The notes under the pieces were generated by a model, which was not told the DNA's origin, ran no database searches, and saw only the letters and a list, made by a program, of their open reading frames with translations. DNA of 64,000 nucleotides from Elusimicrobiota bacterium (GTDB taxonomy: Bacteria; Elusimicrobiota; Elusimicrobia; FEN-1173), in assembly GCA_016722575.1 (NCBI GenBank), contig JADKIY010000001.1, positions 434,001 through 498,000 on the forward strand, read 5' to 3'. Shown in pieces: positions 25,601 to 33,550 of the stretch. The translations under genes and the position numbers were made by a program. Each line of letters begins with the position of its first letter. Positions within the stretch are counted from its first letter, which is position 1.

Positions 25601-26122
25601 ATGTCCGATGCGTCCGTCGAATACACTTTGGTCGTCGTCAAGCCCGACGGCCTTAAAAAATCCTTGACCGGCAACATTTTGACGAAATTGGCCGAGGCCC
25701 GATTCATGATCATCGGGGCCAAAGTTCTCCGGGTGTCCCGGGAACTGGCCGAGCAGCATTACCAGCATCTGAAGGGCAAGCCGTTCTTCAACGATTTGAT
25801 CGATTACATCCAGGGCAAGCCCTACGGCCCGGATTTCGAACGTGTCATGGCGCTCGTTTACAAAGGCCCCAACGCCATCAAAAAAATCCGGGAAATCGCC
25901 GGCGCCACCAACCCCGAGGAAGCCGACTCCGTTTCCATCCGCGGGGCCTTCGGCCGGATCACCACCAAGGGCGTTTTTGAAAACGTCATCCACGCCTCCT
26001 CCGACGCCAAAGACTCCGAGCGGGAAATCAAATTGTGGTTCCGGCCGGACGAAATCGTCGGCGAGATTTACCCCACCAAAAAAGTCCATTCCCAGGCTCA
26101 GGAAATCGTTGCCTGGGCTTAA
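25601..26122 (+). CDS. ndk: Nucleoside diphosphate kinase
   Basis: It transfers the gamma-phosphate from ATP to other (d)NDPs through a phospho-His. It has 173 residues, longer than the usual ~140 because of inserts in the middle and near the C-terminus. TLVVVKPDGLKK at the N-terminus, RGAFGR, and the active-site stretch FENVIHASSDAKDSEREI (His near 131) are all present. The frame is open upstream, but GGGGAGGA sits 8 nt before the ATG at 25601, and MSDASVEYTLVVVKPDG is the natural start. It is a single-gene unit with its own promoter. Confidence 0.93.
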   Translation: MSDASVEYTLVVVKPDGLKKSLTGNILTKLAEARFMIIGAKVLRVSRELAEQHYQHLKGKPFFNDLIDYIQGKPYGPDFERVMALVYKGPNAIKKIREIAGATNPEEADSVSIRGAFGRITTKGVFENVIHASSDAKDSEREIKLWFRPDEIVGEIYPTKKVHSQAQEIVAWA

Positions 26123-26338
26123 AAGGCCCGGTGGCCGCCCGGCCCGCGGTGGATTTTTGAGCGGGAAAAGAGTAAAATAGCGCTTCAACGCCGGCCGATG
26201 GGCACCGCGCCCCCGGCCGCGTTTTTTTGGGGCGGAAGATGCGTCCGCTCAAGCTCATTCGATAAAATTTTCAAGGAGGACGGCACCAACGCAGCGCTTT
26301 TGGTGCCCGTGGCGGCCCAGAGGGCCGACCCCTCCACT

Positions 26339-26411
26339 GGGGCTGTAGCTCAGCTGGGAGAGCGCCTGCATGGCATGCAGGAGGTCGAGGGTTCGATCCC
26401 CTTCAGCTCCA
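26339..26411 (+). tRNA. tRNA-Ala (GGC anticodon)
   Basis: It is a 73-nt cloverleaf. Acceptor stem GGGGCTG pairs with CAGCTCC including the G3-U70 wobble that identifies alanine tRNA. The D arm is GCTC...GAGC. The anticodon stem CCTGC/GCAGG encloses the loop ATGGCAT with anticodon GGC at 26372-26374. The T arm is GAGGG-TTCGATC-CCCTT. The discriminator is A, and the 3' CCA is not encoded (CAA follows). It lies 51 nt upstream of rsmD. Confidence 0.96.
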
Positions 26412-26461
26412 CAATTTCATGTTTTCCCCGACTCCGAAGCACGGCGTCTTCCGCCGCTAGC

Positions 26462-27040
26462 ATGTCCATTCGCGTCCAATCGGGCCAGGCCCGGGGGCGC
26501 CGAATCAAGGCCCTTCCCACGGGCCCCGATGTCCGGCCCATCCTCGCCCGCATTCGAAAATCCCTCTTTGACATTCTTCGTCCGCGCCTGGCGGGGTCCC
26601 GCTTTTTGGACCTGTTCGCCGGAACGGGCACGGTGGGCATCGAAGCCCTTTCCAACGGCGCGGCCCGGGCCGTGTTCGTGGACGCCAACCGGCATTCCTG
26701 CCGAATGGTCGAAACCAATTTGGCCGCCCTGGGTTTGTCGGGCCGGGCGAAGGTGATTCACTCCGACGCGACCCGGCTGTCGATTCTCGCCTCGGAGGGG
26801 CCCTTCGATCTGGTGTTTTTGGGACCCCCCTACAAGGACGACCGGTTGCGCCCCCTGGCCCTCACCGTCCCGGCCCTGCGGGCCCTGGACGAGGTCAAGG
26901 CCGCGACCCCCGACGCCTGGGTCATCGGCCAGCACCACAAAAAGGAACCCCTGACGGGCCTTCCGGCGGGATGGGAAATATTTCGCGAAAACCGCTACGG
27001 CGACAGCGTTCTGACTTTCTTTCGGAGGATCCCCGCGTGA
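26462..27040 (+). CDS. rsmD: 16S rRNA (guanine-966-N2)-methyltransferase RsmD
   Basis: It has 192 residues and methylates a guanine in the small-subunit rRNA using S-adenosylmethionine. RVQSGQARGRRIKALP and RPILARIRKSLFDIL are typical of RsmD. The SAM-binding motif I is FLDLFAGTGTVGIEAL. Motif IV reads LVFLGPPY, where the family normally has DPPY; the Asp-to-Gly change removes a residue expected to hold the target base and deserves checking. The stop overlaps the argB GTG. It carries no visible Shine-Dalgarno, and the start could be read through from the tRNA transcript. Confidence 0.85.
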   Translation: MSIRVQSGQARGRRIKALPTGPDVRPILARIRKSLFDILRPRLAGSRFLDLFAGTGTVGIEALSNGAARAVFVDANRHSCRMVETNLAALGLSGRAKVIHSDATRLSILASEGPFDLVFLGPPYKDDRLRPLALTVPALRALDEVKAATPDAWVIGQHHKKEPLTGLPAGWEIFRENRYGDSVLTFFRRIPA

Positions 27041-27789
27041 CCACGACCCCGTCCGTCATCAAATTCGGCGGCAGCCTGCTTTCGGACGCGGCCGCCCGAG
27101 GCGCGTTTTTAAAGGACGTCGCCAAATTCTCCAAAAAAGAATCCGTCGTCCTCGTGCATGGCGGGGGGCCGGAAATCAACGCGGCCCTGGACAAAATGGG
27201 CATCAAATCCACCTGGGTCAACGGGCGGCGCGTGACCGACGACGCGGCCATGGCCGTGGTGGAAGGCGTGCTGTCGGGGCAGGTCAATAAAAATCTAGTC
27301 GGGGAATTAAACGCCTTGGGGGTCGCTGCCGTCGGTTTGTCCGGGCGGGACGCGGGTCTTTTGACCGCGACCCCGGTGCCGCAGCTGGGACGCGTGGGCG
27401 AGCCCGCCAAGGCCCGGCCCGCTTTGCTCACGGCGCTCCTCAAAGCCAAATTTTTGCCGGTGCTGTCCTCCGTGGCCCAAGGGCCCGACGGGGGCGCTTT
27501 GAACGTCAACGCCGACGAAGCCGCGGCCGCCCTGGCCGTCGCCCTCAAGGCCCGGCGCCTCGTCTATTTGACCGACGTGGCGGGCGTTCTGGACGGTCAA
27601 AAAAAGACCCTCCCCGAAATTCGCGCCAAGGACGTCGAGCGGCTCATCGCCGACGGCGTGGTGACCGGCGGCATGATCCCCAAAATCCGCTCCTGTGCCC
27701 GGGCGCTCAAAAAGGGCGTCAAGGAAATCAACATCATCGACGGCCGGACGGGCCTTTCCGCCTGGGCCGGCACGCGGCTCCTCCCATGA
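27037..27789 (+). CDS. argB: Acetylglutamate kinase
   Basis: It phosphorylates N-acetylglutamate, the second step of arginine synthesis. It has 250 residues with VIKFGGSLL (phosphate loop), LVHGGGPEIN, WVNGRRVTDDAAM (acetylglutamate binding), GLSGRDAGLLTA, NVNADEAAAALA and GGMIPKI. The GTG start lies 11 nt after GGAGG and overlaps the rsmD stop. Its own stop overlaps the argD ATG, so argB and argD are co-translated. It lacks the long N-terminal helix of arginine-sensitive hexameric enzymes, so it may not be feedback-inhibited by arginine. Confidence 0.94.
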   Translation: MTTTPSVIKFGGSLLSDAAARGAFLKDVAKFSKKESVVLVHGGGPEINAALDKMGIKSTWVNGRRVTDDAAMAVVEGVLSGQVNKNLVGELNALGVAAVGLSGRDAGLLTATPVPQLGRVGEPAKARPALLTALLKAKFLPVLSSVAQGPDGGALNVNADEAAAALAVALKARRLVYLTDVAGVLDGQKKTLPEIRAKDVERLIADGVVTGGMIPKIRSCARALKKGVKEINIIDGRTGLSAWAGTRLLP

Positions 27790-29000
27790 CCGGTTTCGTT
27801 GAATCGCCCTATCTCTTCAACACCTATCGGCGCCAGCCGGTCACCTTCGTTAAAGGCCGGGGCGCCTGGCTGACCGACGACCGGGGCAAAAAATATCTGG
27901 ATTTCTTTTCCGGTCTTGCGGTGTGCAACCTGGGCCACGCCCACCCGGCGGTGGCCCGGGCCGTGGCGGACCAGGTCAAAAAACTGGTGCACACCTCGAA
28001 CATTTATTCGACGCAACCCCAGCAAGCCCTGGGCAAAGCCCTGGTCGAACGGACGTTCCCGTCCAAGGTGTTCTTCTCGAACTCGGGCGCCGAGGCCAAC
28101 GAACTTTTGATCAAGCTCGCCCGCCGGTTCGGCACCGTGAACCCGGGCCCCGAAGGGCCCCGGTTCGAAATTATTGTTTTCGAAAGCGCCTTCCATGGCC
28201 GGACGTTGGGCGCCCTGTCGGCCACGCCTCAGAAGAAATATCAGGAAGGTTTTGGGCCTCTGTTGCCCGGTTTCGTCGTCGCCCGGTACGGGGACCTGGA
28301 GGATGTTCGACGAAAAGCCACCCCCAAAACCTGCGCGGTGCTGGTGGAACCCATTCAAGGCGAAGGCGGCGTGCGCAGGGTTCCGCCCGCCTTTTATTCG
28401 GCCCTGGCGGCCCTTTGCCGGGAGAAGAAGTGGCTTCTGCTTTTTGACGAGGTTCAAACCGGCCTGGGCCGGACGGGGACCCTTTTCGCCTTCCAAAACC
28501 CGGCGGTGGTTCCGGCCGACGCCCGTCCCGACGCCCTCTCCATGGCCAAGGGCCTGGCCAACGGCCTCCCCATCGGGGGGGTCATCGCCCGGCCCGAGGT
28601 CGCCGATCTCCTTCACCCGGGAGACCACGCCACCACCTTCGGCGGGGGCGCGGTGCCCTGCCGGGCCGCGTTGGCCGTCATGAAGGAATTGTCGCCCGCC
28701 CGGTTGGCCCACGCCCGGAAGCTCGGGGCGCTCTTTCAAAAGGAAATTTCCAGTTGGAAAAAAGACCTTTCCGCCATTCAGGATGTGCGCGGGGCGGGTC
28801 TCATGATCGGCATTGAGCTGGATCGTCCCGTGGCCGATCTTGTCGTTGCCTGCCGGGAAGCCGGCCTGTTGATCAACGGCACCGCCGACAAAGTCCTTCG
28901 CCTCTTGCCGCCGCTGATTTTGACCGACGCCGACGCCCGCCGGGGCCTCAAAATCCTCCGGACCGTCCTGGCTCACGCCGTTTCCCAAAAGCCCCTTTAA
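27786..29000 (+). CDS. argD: Acetylornithine aminotransferase
   Basis: This PLP enzyme converts N-acetylglutamate semialdehyde to N-acetylornithine. It has 404 residues. NSGAEANELLIKLAR, FHGRTLGALSAT, LLFDEVQTGLGRTG and SMAKGLANGLPIGG are visible, with the PLP lysine near 255 as in the family. It can often also serve as N-succinyl-DAP aminotransferase, but a dapL gene in this window makes that unnecessary here. ATGA overlap with argB. Confidence 0.94.
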   Translation: MTGFVESPYLFNTYRRQPVTFVKGRGAWLTDDRGKKYLDFFSGLAVCNLGHAHPAVARAVADQVKKLVHTSNIYSTQPQQALGKALVERTFPSKVFFSNSGAEANELLIKLARRFGTVNPGPEGPRFEIIVFESAFHGRTLGALSATPQKKYQEGFGPLLPGFVVARYGDLEDVRRKATPKTCAVLVEPIQGEGGVRRVPPAFYSALAALCREKKWLLLFDEVQTGLGRTGTLFAFQNPAVVPADARPDALSMAKGLANGLPIGGVIARPEVADLLHPGDHATTFGGGAVPCRAALAVMKELSPARLAHARKLGALFQKEISSWKKDLSAIQDVRGAGLMIGIELDRPVADLVVACREAGLLINGTADKVLRLLPPLILTDADARRGLKILRTVLAHAVSQKPL

Positions 29001-29037
29001 TTTCTTCCACGCCCGGGTCGGGGGTTCCCGGCCTCCG

Positions 29038-29066
29038 TTGAAATGCCTTCGGAAGCCGACTATCCT
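29038..29066 (+). promoter_or_regulatory. Promoter of the pilin-like gene
   Basis: TTGAAA (29038-29043), a 17-nt spacer and TATCCT (29061-29066), followed by GGGGGGAGGA and the ATG at 29082. Confidence 0.5.
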
Positions 29067-29081
29067 TAGGGGGGAGGATCC

Positions 29082-29534
29082 ATGCGTCGAAATCGTTGGA
29101 GTGTCCCGGGGTTTACGCTCATCGAACTCATGCTGGTGGTCGCCATCATCGGCCTCCTGGCGGCCATCGCACTCCCCCGATTTGCAAATTTGGTGGTCAA
29201 ATCCAAGGAAGCCGCCATCAAGGGACAATTGGGAACCATGCGCAGCGCGATTTCCCTTTATTACGTCGACAACGAAGGTTTCCTGCCGGCCTCCTCCAGC
29301 CCCGGGGATTTTTATCTCGAACGTTATTTGGACACCGTACCCCGTCCCATCCTTCCAAACCATCAATTTCCCATGACCAATATGCTTTTTGTGCAAAACA
29401 GTTCCGGCTGTAACCTGATTTCCACCGACCCCGGCTGGGGGAACGGAAGTTGGATGTTGTGCCGTCCGCGGGCCACAATTATCTTGCAGTGCCTCCATAC
29501 CGACACCAAGGGGAATTGGATCAGCGAATGGTGA
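29082..29534 (+). CDS. Type IV pilin-like / pseudopilin protein
   Basis: It has 150 residues. It has a class III signal with cleavage and N-methylation site GFTLIELMLVVAIIGLLAAIA after a basic 10-residue leader. A hydrophobic alpha-helix leads into a globular domain with one Cys pair candidate (SGCNL, WMLCRP) and Trp/Gly-rich loops. This suits a pilin or minor pseudopilin of a type IV pilus or type II secretion system; the core machinery is not in this window. It has its own promoter and a strong Shine-Dalgarno, and sits alone between argD and argG. Confidence 0.85.
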   Translation: MRRNRWSVPGFTLIELMLVVAIIGLLAAIALPRFANLVVKSKEAAIKGQLGTMRSAISLYYVDNEGFLPASSSPGDFYLERYLDTVPRPILPNHQFPMTNMLFVQNSSGCNLISTDPGWGNGSWMLCRPRATIILQCLHTDTKGNWISEW

Positions 29535-29565
29535 GGACGAAAGCCCTCATTTCCCTGCGCAATTA

Positions 29566-29595
29566 TTGACGATTTGGACCTTTAAAAAGTAAAAT
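29566..29595 (+). promoter_or_regulatory. argG promoter
   Basis: TTGACG (29566-29571), an 18-nt spacer and TAAAAT (29590-29595). A terminator-like hairpin lies between this promoter and argG, so the promoter may feed an attenuated leader. Confidence 0.52.
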
Positions 29596-29619
29596 CACCT
29601 ATTGAAATCAACCAATTTC

Positions 29620-29662
29620 GAACCCACCGGTCCGGTGGGGGGAGTTCCTTTTTTTATTTTTT
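29620..29662 (+). terminator. Intrinsic terminator in the argG leader (possible attenuator)
   Basis: The stem CCCACC/GGTGGG (29623-29639) around a GC-rich loop can be extended by GAA/TTC with a bulge, and is followed by an almost pure T tract (29649-29662). It could terminate the pilin transcript from upstream, or attenuate transcripts from the promoter at 29566 before argG. Confidence 0.6.
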
Positions 29663-29679
29663 AGAGACCGGAGAACTTC

Positions 29680-30894
29680 ATGCGTAAATACAAGAAAGTC
29701 GTTGTGGCCTATTCCGGAGGGTTGGACACCTCCGTCATGCTCAAATGGGTGCGGGAGCACTACCATTGCGACGTCATCGCCTGTTGCGTGGACGTGGGCC
29801 AGGCCGAAAATTACCCGAAACTCAAAGCCCGGGCCCTGGCCACCGGAGCTTCCAAGGCCTACGTGGTGGACGCGCGAAAGGAATTCGTCGAGAATTTCAT
29901 TTGGCCGACGCTCAAAGCCCAGGCCCTTTACGAAGGGCGCTACCTGCTCGGCACCTCCATCGCGCGCCCCATCATCGCCGAAAAAGTGGCGGAGATCGCC
30001 CGGCGGGAAAAGGCCGACGCCGTGAGCCACGGCGCCACGGGCAAAGGCAACGATCAAGTCCGCTTTGAGCTGACCTTCAAGGCCGTCGCGCCGGAGCTGG
30101 GCATCATCGCCCCCTGGCGGGAATGGGACATGAAGGGCCGGGAAGACGAAATCGCCTACGCGGAGCGGCACAAGATCCCCGTGACCGTCACCAAAAAGAA
30201 GCCCTACTCCTCGGACGCCAACCTGTGGCACATCTCCTACGAAGGCGGCGTCCTGGAAGACCCGAACCACCCCTACAAGAACGACATGTTCGAGCTGACG
30301 GTGGCCCCCGAGGACGCGCCCAACCGTCCCGAAACGGTCTCCATTGCCTTTGAAAAAGGGATTCCCGTGGCGGTCAACGGCAAACGATTGGGCGCCGTGG
30401 CCCTGGTGCAAACCTTGAACAAAATCGCCGGTCGAAACGGCATCGGCCGGGTCGACATCGTGGAGAACCGGCTGGTGGGCATGAAGTCCCGGGGCGTCTA
30501 CGAAGCGCCGGGGGCGACGCTCCTTTACTTTGCCCACCGGGAATTGGAATCCCTGGTGCTGGACCGGGAGACCGCCCACGCCAAGGAATTGATCGGGCCC
30601 CGCTACGCCGAACTCGTCTACTACGGCCAGTGGCACGTGCCCTTCCGCCGGGCCCTGGACGCCTTTGTGAACGAAACCCAAAAAGTCGTCACCGGCGTGG
30701 TTCGCCTGAAGCTCTACAAGGGAAACATCGTCGTCCAGGGGCGCACCTCGCCCCATTCGCTGTATTGGCAAAAATTGGCCAGCTTCGAAGCCGAGGACAT
30801 CTACAACCAAAGCGACGCCGAGGGCTTCATCAATCTGTTCGGCCTCCCCATCAAGGTGGCGGCGTTGCTGAAGCGCGGCGCCGGACGGAAATAA
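29680..30894 (+). CDS. argG: Argininosuccinate synthase
   Basis: It joins citrulline and aspartate using ATP. It has 404 residues. KVVVAYSGGLDTSVMLKW is the PP-loop, and SHGATGKGNDQVRFEL and DANLWHISYEGG are family signatures. CGGAG sits 6 nt before the ATG. It begins the argG-argH gene group, preceded by a promoter and a terminator-like hairpin that may regulate it. Full length; no anomalies. Confidence 0.96.
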   Translation: MRKYKKVVVAYSGGLDTSVMLKWVREHYHCDVIACCVDVGQAENYPKLKARALATGASKAYVVDARKEFVENFIWPTLKAQALYEGRYLLGTSIARPIIAEKVAEIARREKADAVSHGATGKGNDQVRFELTFKAVAPELGIIAPWREWDMKGREDEIAYAERHKIPVTVTKKKPYSSDANLWHISYEGGVLEDPNHPYKNDMFELTVAPEDAPNRPETVSIAFEKGIPVAVNGKRLGAVALVQTLNKIAGRNGIGRVDIVENRLVGMKSRGVYEAPGATLLYFAHRELESLVLDRETAHAKELIGPRYAELVYYGQWHVPFRRALDAFVNETQKVVTGVVRLKLYKGNIVVQGRTSPHSLYWQKLASFEAEDIYNQSDAEGFINLFGLPIKVAALLKRGAGRK

Positions 30895-30935
30895 GCCCCG
30901 CGCGGGCGGAGTTGGCCTGAATTCTTAAGGGAAAA

Positions 30936-32273
30936 ATGAAAAATCGTCCCGTGTCCCCATCGGATTTTGTCGCCTCCTTCGGTTTCGACCACCGGCTGGC
31001 GCCCCACGACCTGGTGGCCTCCATGGCTCACGTGGAGATGCTGGGGCGGCGGCGCATCCTTTCCCGGGGCGAGGCGTCCAAAATCATCGCGGGGCTTAAA
31101 AAACTGCTCGCCCGGGTCAACGCCGGGGGCCGGTTGTTGAAAACCGAGGACGTTCATTTCTCCATCGAAAAAAGCCTCTACGCGGAAATCGGCCCCCTGG
31201 CGGGGAAAATGCACACCGCCCGGTCCCGGAACGACCAGACCGTGACCGCCCTGCGGATGTATTTGCGCGAACGCGTCGATGGTTTGCGGGAAAGACTTCG
31301 GACCCTGGAATTGACGTTCGTCGATCAGGCCGAAAAAAACGTCGAGACCATCATGCCCGGCTACACCCACCTCCAGCCCGGCCAGCCCATTTCCGCGGCC
31401 CAGCACTTTTTGGCCTACGCCTGGATGTTTCGGCGGGACCGGGAACGCCTGGCCGACGTTCGCCGGCGGATCAACCGCCTGCCCTTGGGCGCGGCGGCGC
31501 TCGCGGGGACGACCTTCCCCATCGACCGGGCCTGGGTGGCGCGAAAACTGGATTTCGACGGCGTGATGGAAAACTCCATCGACGCCGTGAGCGACCGGGA
31601 CTTCCTCGTGGAATTCCTGGCGGCCGGCGCCTTGGTCATGACGCACCTGTCCCGGTGGGCGGAGGAACTCATCGTCTGGTCCAACCCGTCCTTCGGTTTT
31701 GTGACCCTGGCCGACCCTTTCATCACCGGGTCCTCCATCATGCCGCAAAAGCGGAACCCCGACATGGCGGAACTCCTCCGGGGGAAAACCGGCCGGGTGC
31801 TGGGAAGTTTGACGGCCCTGTTGACGCTCATCAAAGGCACGCCCCTGGCTTACAACCGGGACCTTCAGGAAGACAAGCCGCCGGTGTTCGACGCCGTGGA
31901 CACCTTGGAAGCCTGCCTTGATGTGTCGATCCCCATGGCCCAAACCCTGAAGTTGCACCCGGACCGCACCAAGGCCGCCTGCCGCCTGGGATTTTTGTTG
32001 GCCACCGATGTGGCCGACGCCCTGGCCCGCCGTGGTCTCCCCTTCCGGGAAGCCCACGCCCTGGTCGGCCGGGTGGTGACCGATTGCCTTAAAACCAATC
32101 GGACCCTGGAAGATTTGACCCTCGACGACTGGAAAAAATTCTCCCCGCTCTTCGGAAACTGGGTGACCAGCGTCTTGAGCGTGGAAGACGCCGTGGCCGC
32201 CCGGCGGTCCCTGGGCGGCACCGCGCCGGGGGAAGTCCGCCGCCAAATCGCGCTCTTGAGGAAAAAGTCGTGA
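30936..32273 (+). CDS. argH: Argininosuccinate lyase
   Basis: It splits argininosuccinate to arginine and fumarate. It has 445 residues of the fumarase/aspartase fold. HTARSRNDQTVTALRM, PGYTHLQPGQPIS and the signature loop GSSIMPQKRNPDMAEL are present. It follows argG by 41 nt on the same strand and its stop overlaps the GTG of the TolC-like gene, so the last arginine gene is translationally coupled to an outer-membrane channel gene. Confidence 0.95.
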   Translation: MKNRPVSPSDFVASFGFDHRLAPHDLVASMAHVEMLGRRRILSRGEASKIIAGLKKLLARVNAGGRLLKTEDVHFSIEKSLYAEIGPLAGKMHTARSRNDQTVTALRMYLRERVDGLRERLRTLELTFVDQAEKNVETIMPGYTHLQPGQPISAAQHFLAYAWMFRRDRERLADVRRRINRLPLGAAALAGTTFPIDRAWVARKLDFDGVMENSIDAVSDRDFLVEFLAAGALVMTHLSRWAEELIVWSNPSFGFVTLADPFITGSSIMPQKRNPDMAELLRGKTGRVLGSLTALLTLIKGTPLAYNRDLQEDKPPVFDAVDTLEACLDVSIPMAQTLKLHPDRTKAACRLGFLLATDVADALARRGLPFREAHALVGRVVTDCLKTNRTLEDLTLDDWKKFSPLFGNWVTSVLSVEDAVAARRSLGGTAPGEVRRQIALLRKKS

Positions 32274-33550
32274 AGCGCGGCGCCCTGGCTCTCCTGGTCC
32301 TTTGGCCCGTTTGGTCCTCCGCGGAGGAATCGGCGGAGCGGACCTTCACCATCGCGCAATCGGTGCAGGTGGCTCTGCAAAACAATCAGGCGCTGCTTTC
32401 GGCTCGGGAAGGCGTGCGGATCGCCAACCAGCGCATCGCCGAAGCCCGGTCCCTCATTTGGCCGTCCTTGGCGGTCAATCTCAACGCCTCCCGCTATCGA
32501 ACCGAAGACCACGCGGTGCTGGCCGGGGATTCCGGCTCGACCCTTTTGCCGCCGTCGTTTAACGGCGAGGCCGACAATTACTATTCCGGACGTCTCGCTC
32601 TCCGGCAGGTTCTTTACAACGGTGGCCGGACCTTGGCCAACACCCGCCTGGCCCAGGCGGCCCTGGAGCAGGCCCGCATCCGCGAAGAAGAGATCCGCCG
32701 GCAGGTGACGGTGGACGTTACCGGGGCTTTTTACGGGGAGCTCGTGGCTCGAAAACAATTGGCGTTAAGCGAAGAAGCCCAGCGGGATCTTCAGGCGCTC
32801 TCGGCGTCTTTGCCCCTTTCCGACGGCGCCGCCCGGGCGGTGCTGGAGGGCGTGCGCGCCCGCCTCCGTCGGGCCCAGGCCGAACGCCGCCGGGACGAAG
32901 AGCGCGCGTCTTTGACGTTCTTGAGCACCTTGGGGCTTGAACTCTACACCCGGGTGGCGTTGCAGGGGGATTTGTCCACCACGCCCCTCCGGCCGGACCT
33001 GGCCAAGCTCCTGGCCCGGGCCCAGGAATCCCGATTGGAAATTCGCGGAACCGAATACCAGCGGGAAATGGATCGCCTAGCGGTCAACCTCACGGAGGCC
33101 GAGCGTTATCCCGTGGTGGCGCTGATGGCCGGTTACGAAGTCAACGACCGGGCCTTCCCTTTGGATCAAAATTTCTGGAACGCCACCTTGAACGTCAGCC
33201 TCCCGCTCTTCGACGGCTTCGCCAGCCGGGCCCGCATTCGGCAAACGCGGATCGCCGCCAACCAGAGCCGAATTGAACGGGCCGCCATCGAGGACAAGAT
33301 CGCCCGGGAAGTCCGAACGGCCCACGCCGATTTGATTTACTGGCAGGACGAGGCGGCCGCCCGCCGGGACGACTGGGACCGGCTGCGGGAGCTTTACGCG
33401 CGGCTTCCGGGGGGACGGGACCCCGTTCAAAAAGGCCAGGCCCGGTTGGAGCTCCTGTCCTCCGCCCAAGCCTACTGGGACGCCGTCCACGGCCAATTGA
33501 TCGCCCGGGCCCGGTTGGAAAACGCCGTCGGCCTGCCCCTTGACCCGTAA
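32270..33550 (+). CDS. TolC-family outer-membrane efflux protein
   Basis: It has 426 residues, with a GTG start overlapping the argH stop. A signal-like N-terminus (ALALLVLWPVWSSAEE) is followed by two related halves of long alpha-helices with TolC-type motifs: QSVQVALQNNQALLSAREGV, IAEARSLIWPSLAVNLNAS, LRQVLYNGGRT and, in the second half, LNVSLPLFDGFASRARIRQTR. It probably forms a trimeric channel for an efflux pump or type I secretion. No adaptor or pump gene is adjacent, so the partners are encoded elsewhere. Confidence 0.87.
   Translation: MKRGALALLVLWPVWSSAEESAERTFTIAQSVQVALQNNQALLSAREGVRIANQRIAEARSLIWPSLAVNLNASRYRTEDHAVLAGDSGSTLLPPSFNGEADNYYSGRLALRQVLYNGGRTLANTRLAQAALEQARIREEEIRRQVTVDVTGAFYGELVARKQLALSEEAQRDLQALSASLPLSDGAARAVLEGVRARLRRAQAERRRDEERASLTFLSTLGLELYTRVALQGDLSTTPLRPDLAKLLARAQESRLEIRGTEYQREMDRLAVNLTEAERYPVVALMAGYEVNDRAFPLDQNFWNATLNVSLPLFDGFASRARIRQTRIAANQSRIERAAIEDKIAREVRTAHADLIYWQDEAAARRDDWDRLRELYARLPGGRDPVQKGQARLELLSSAQAYWDAVHGQLIARARLENAVGLPLDP

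Noticed and set aside
26240..26268. Promoter for tRNA-Ala around TAAAAT at 26263
   Set aside because: No acceptable -35 box lies 16-19 nt upstream; the same holds for TAAAAT at 26173. The tRNA promoter remains unassigned.
27597..29498. 633-codon minus-strand frame opposite argD and the pilin gene
   Set aside because: Antisense shadow of well-supported genes with no recognisable motif.
29605..29620. T-box or arginine riboswitch before argG
   Set aside because: The leader from the mapped promoter is far too short and lacks the T-box motif; only a simple terminator hairpin is visible.
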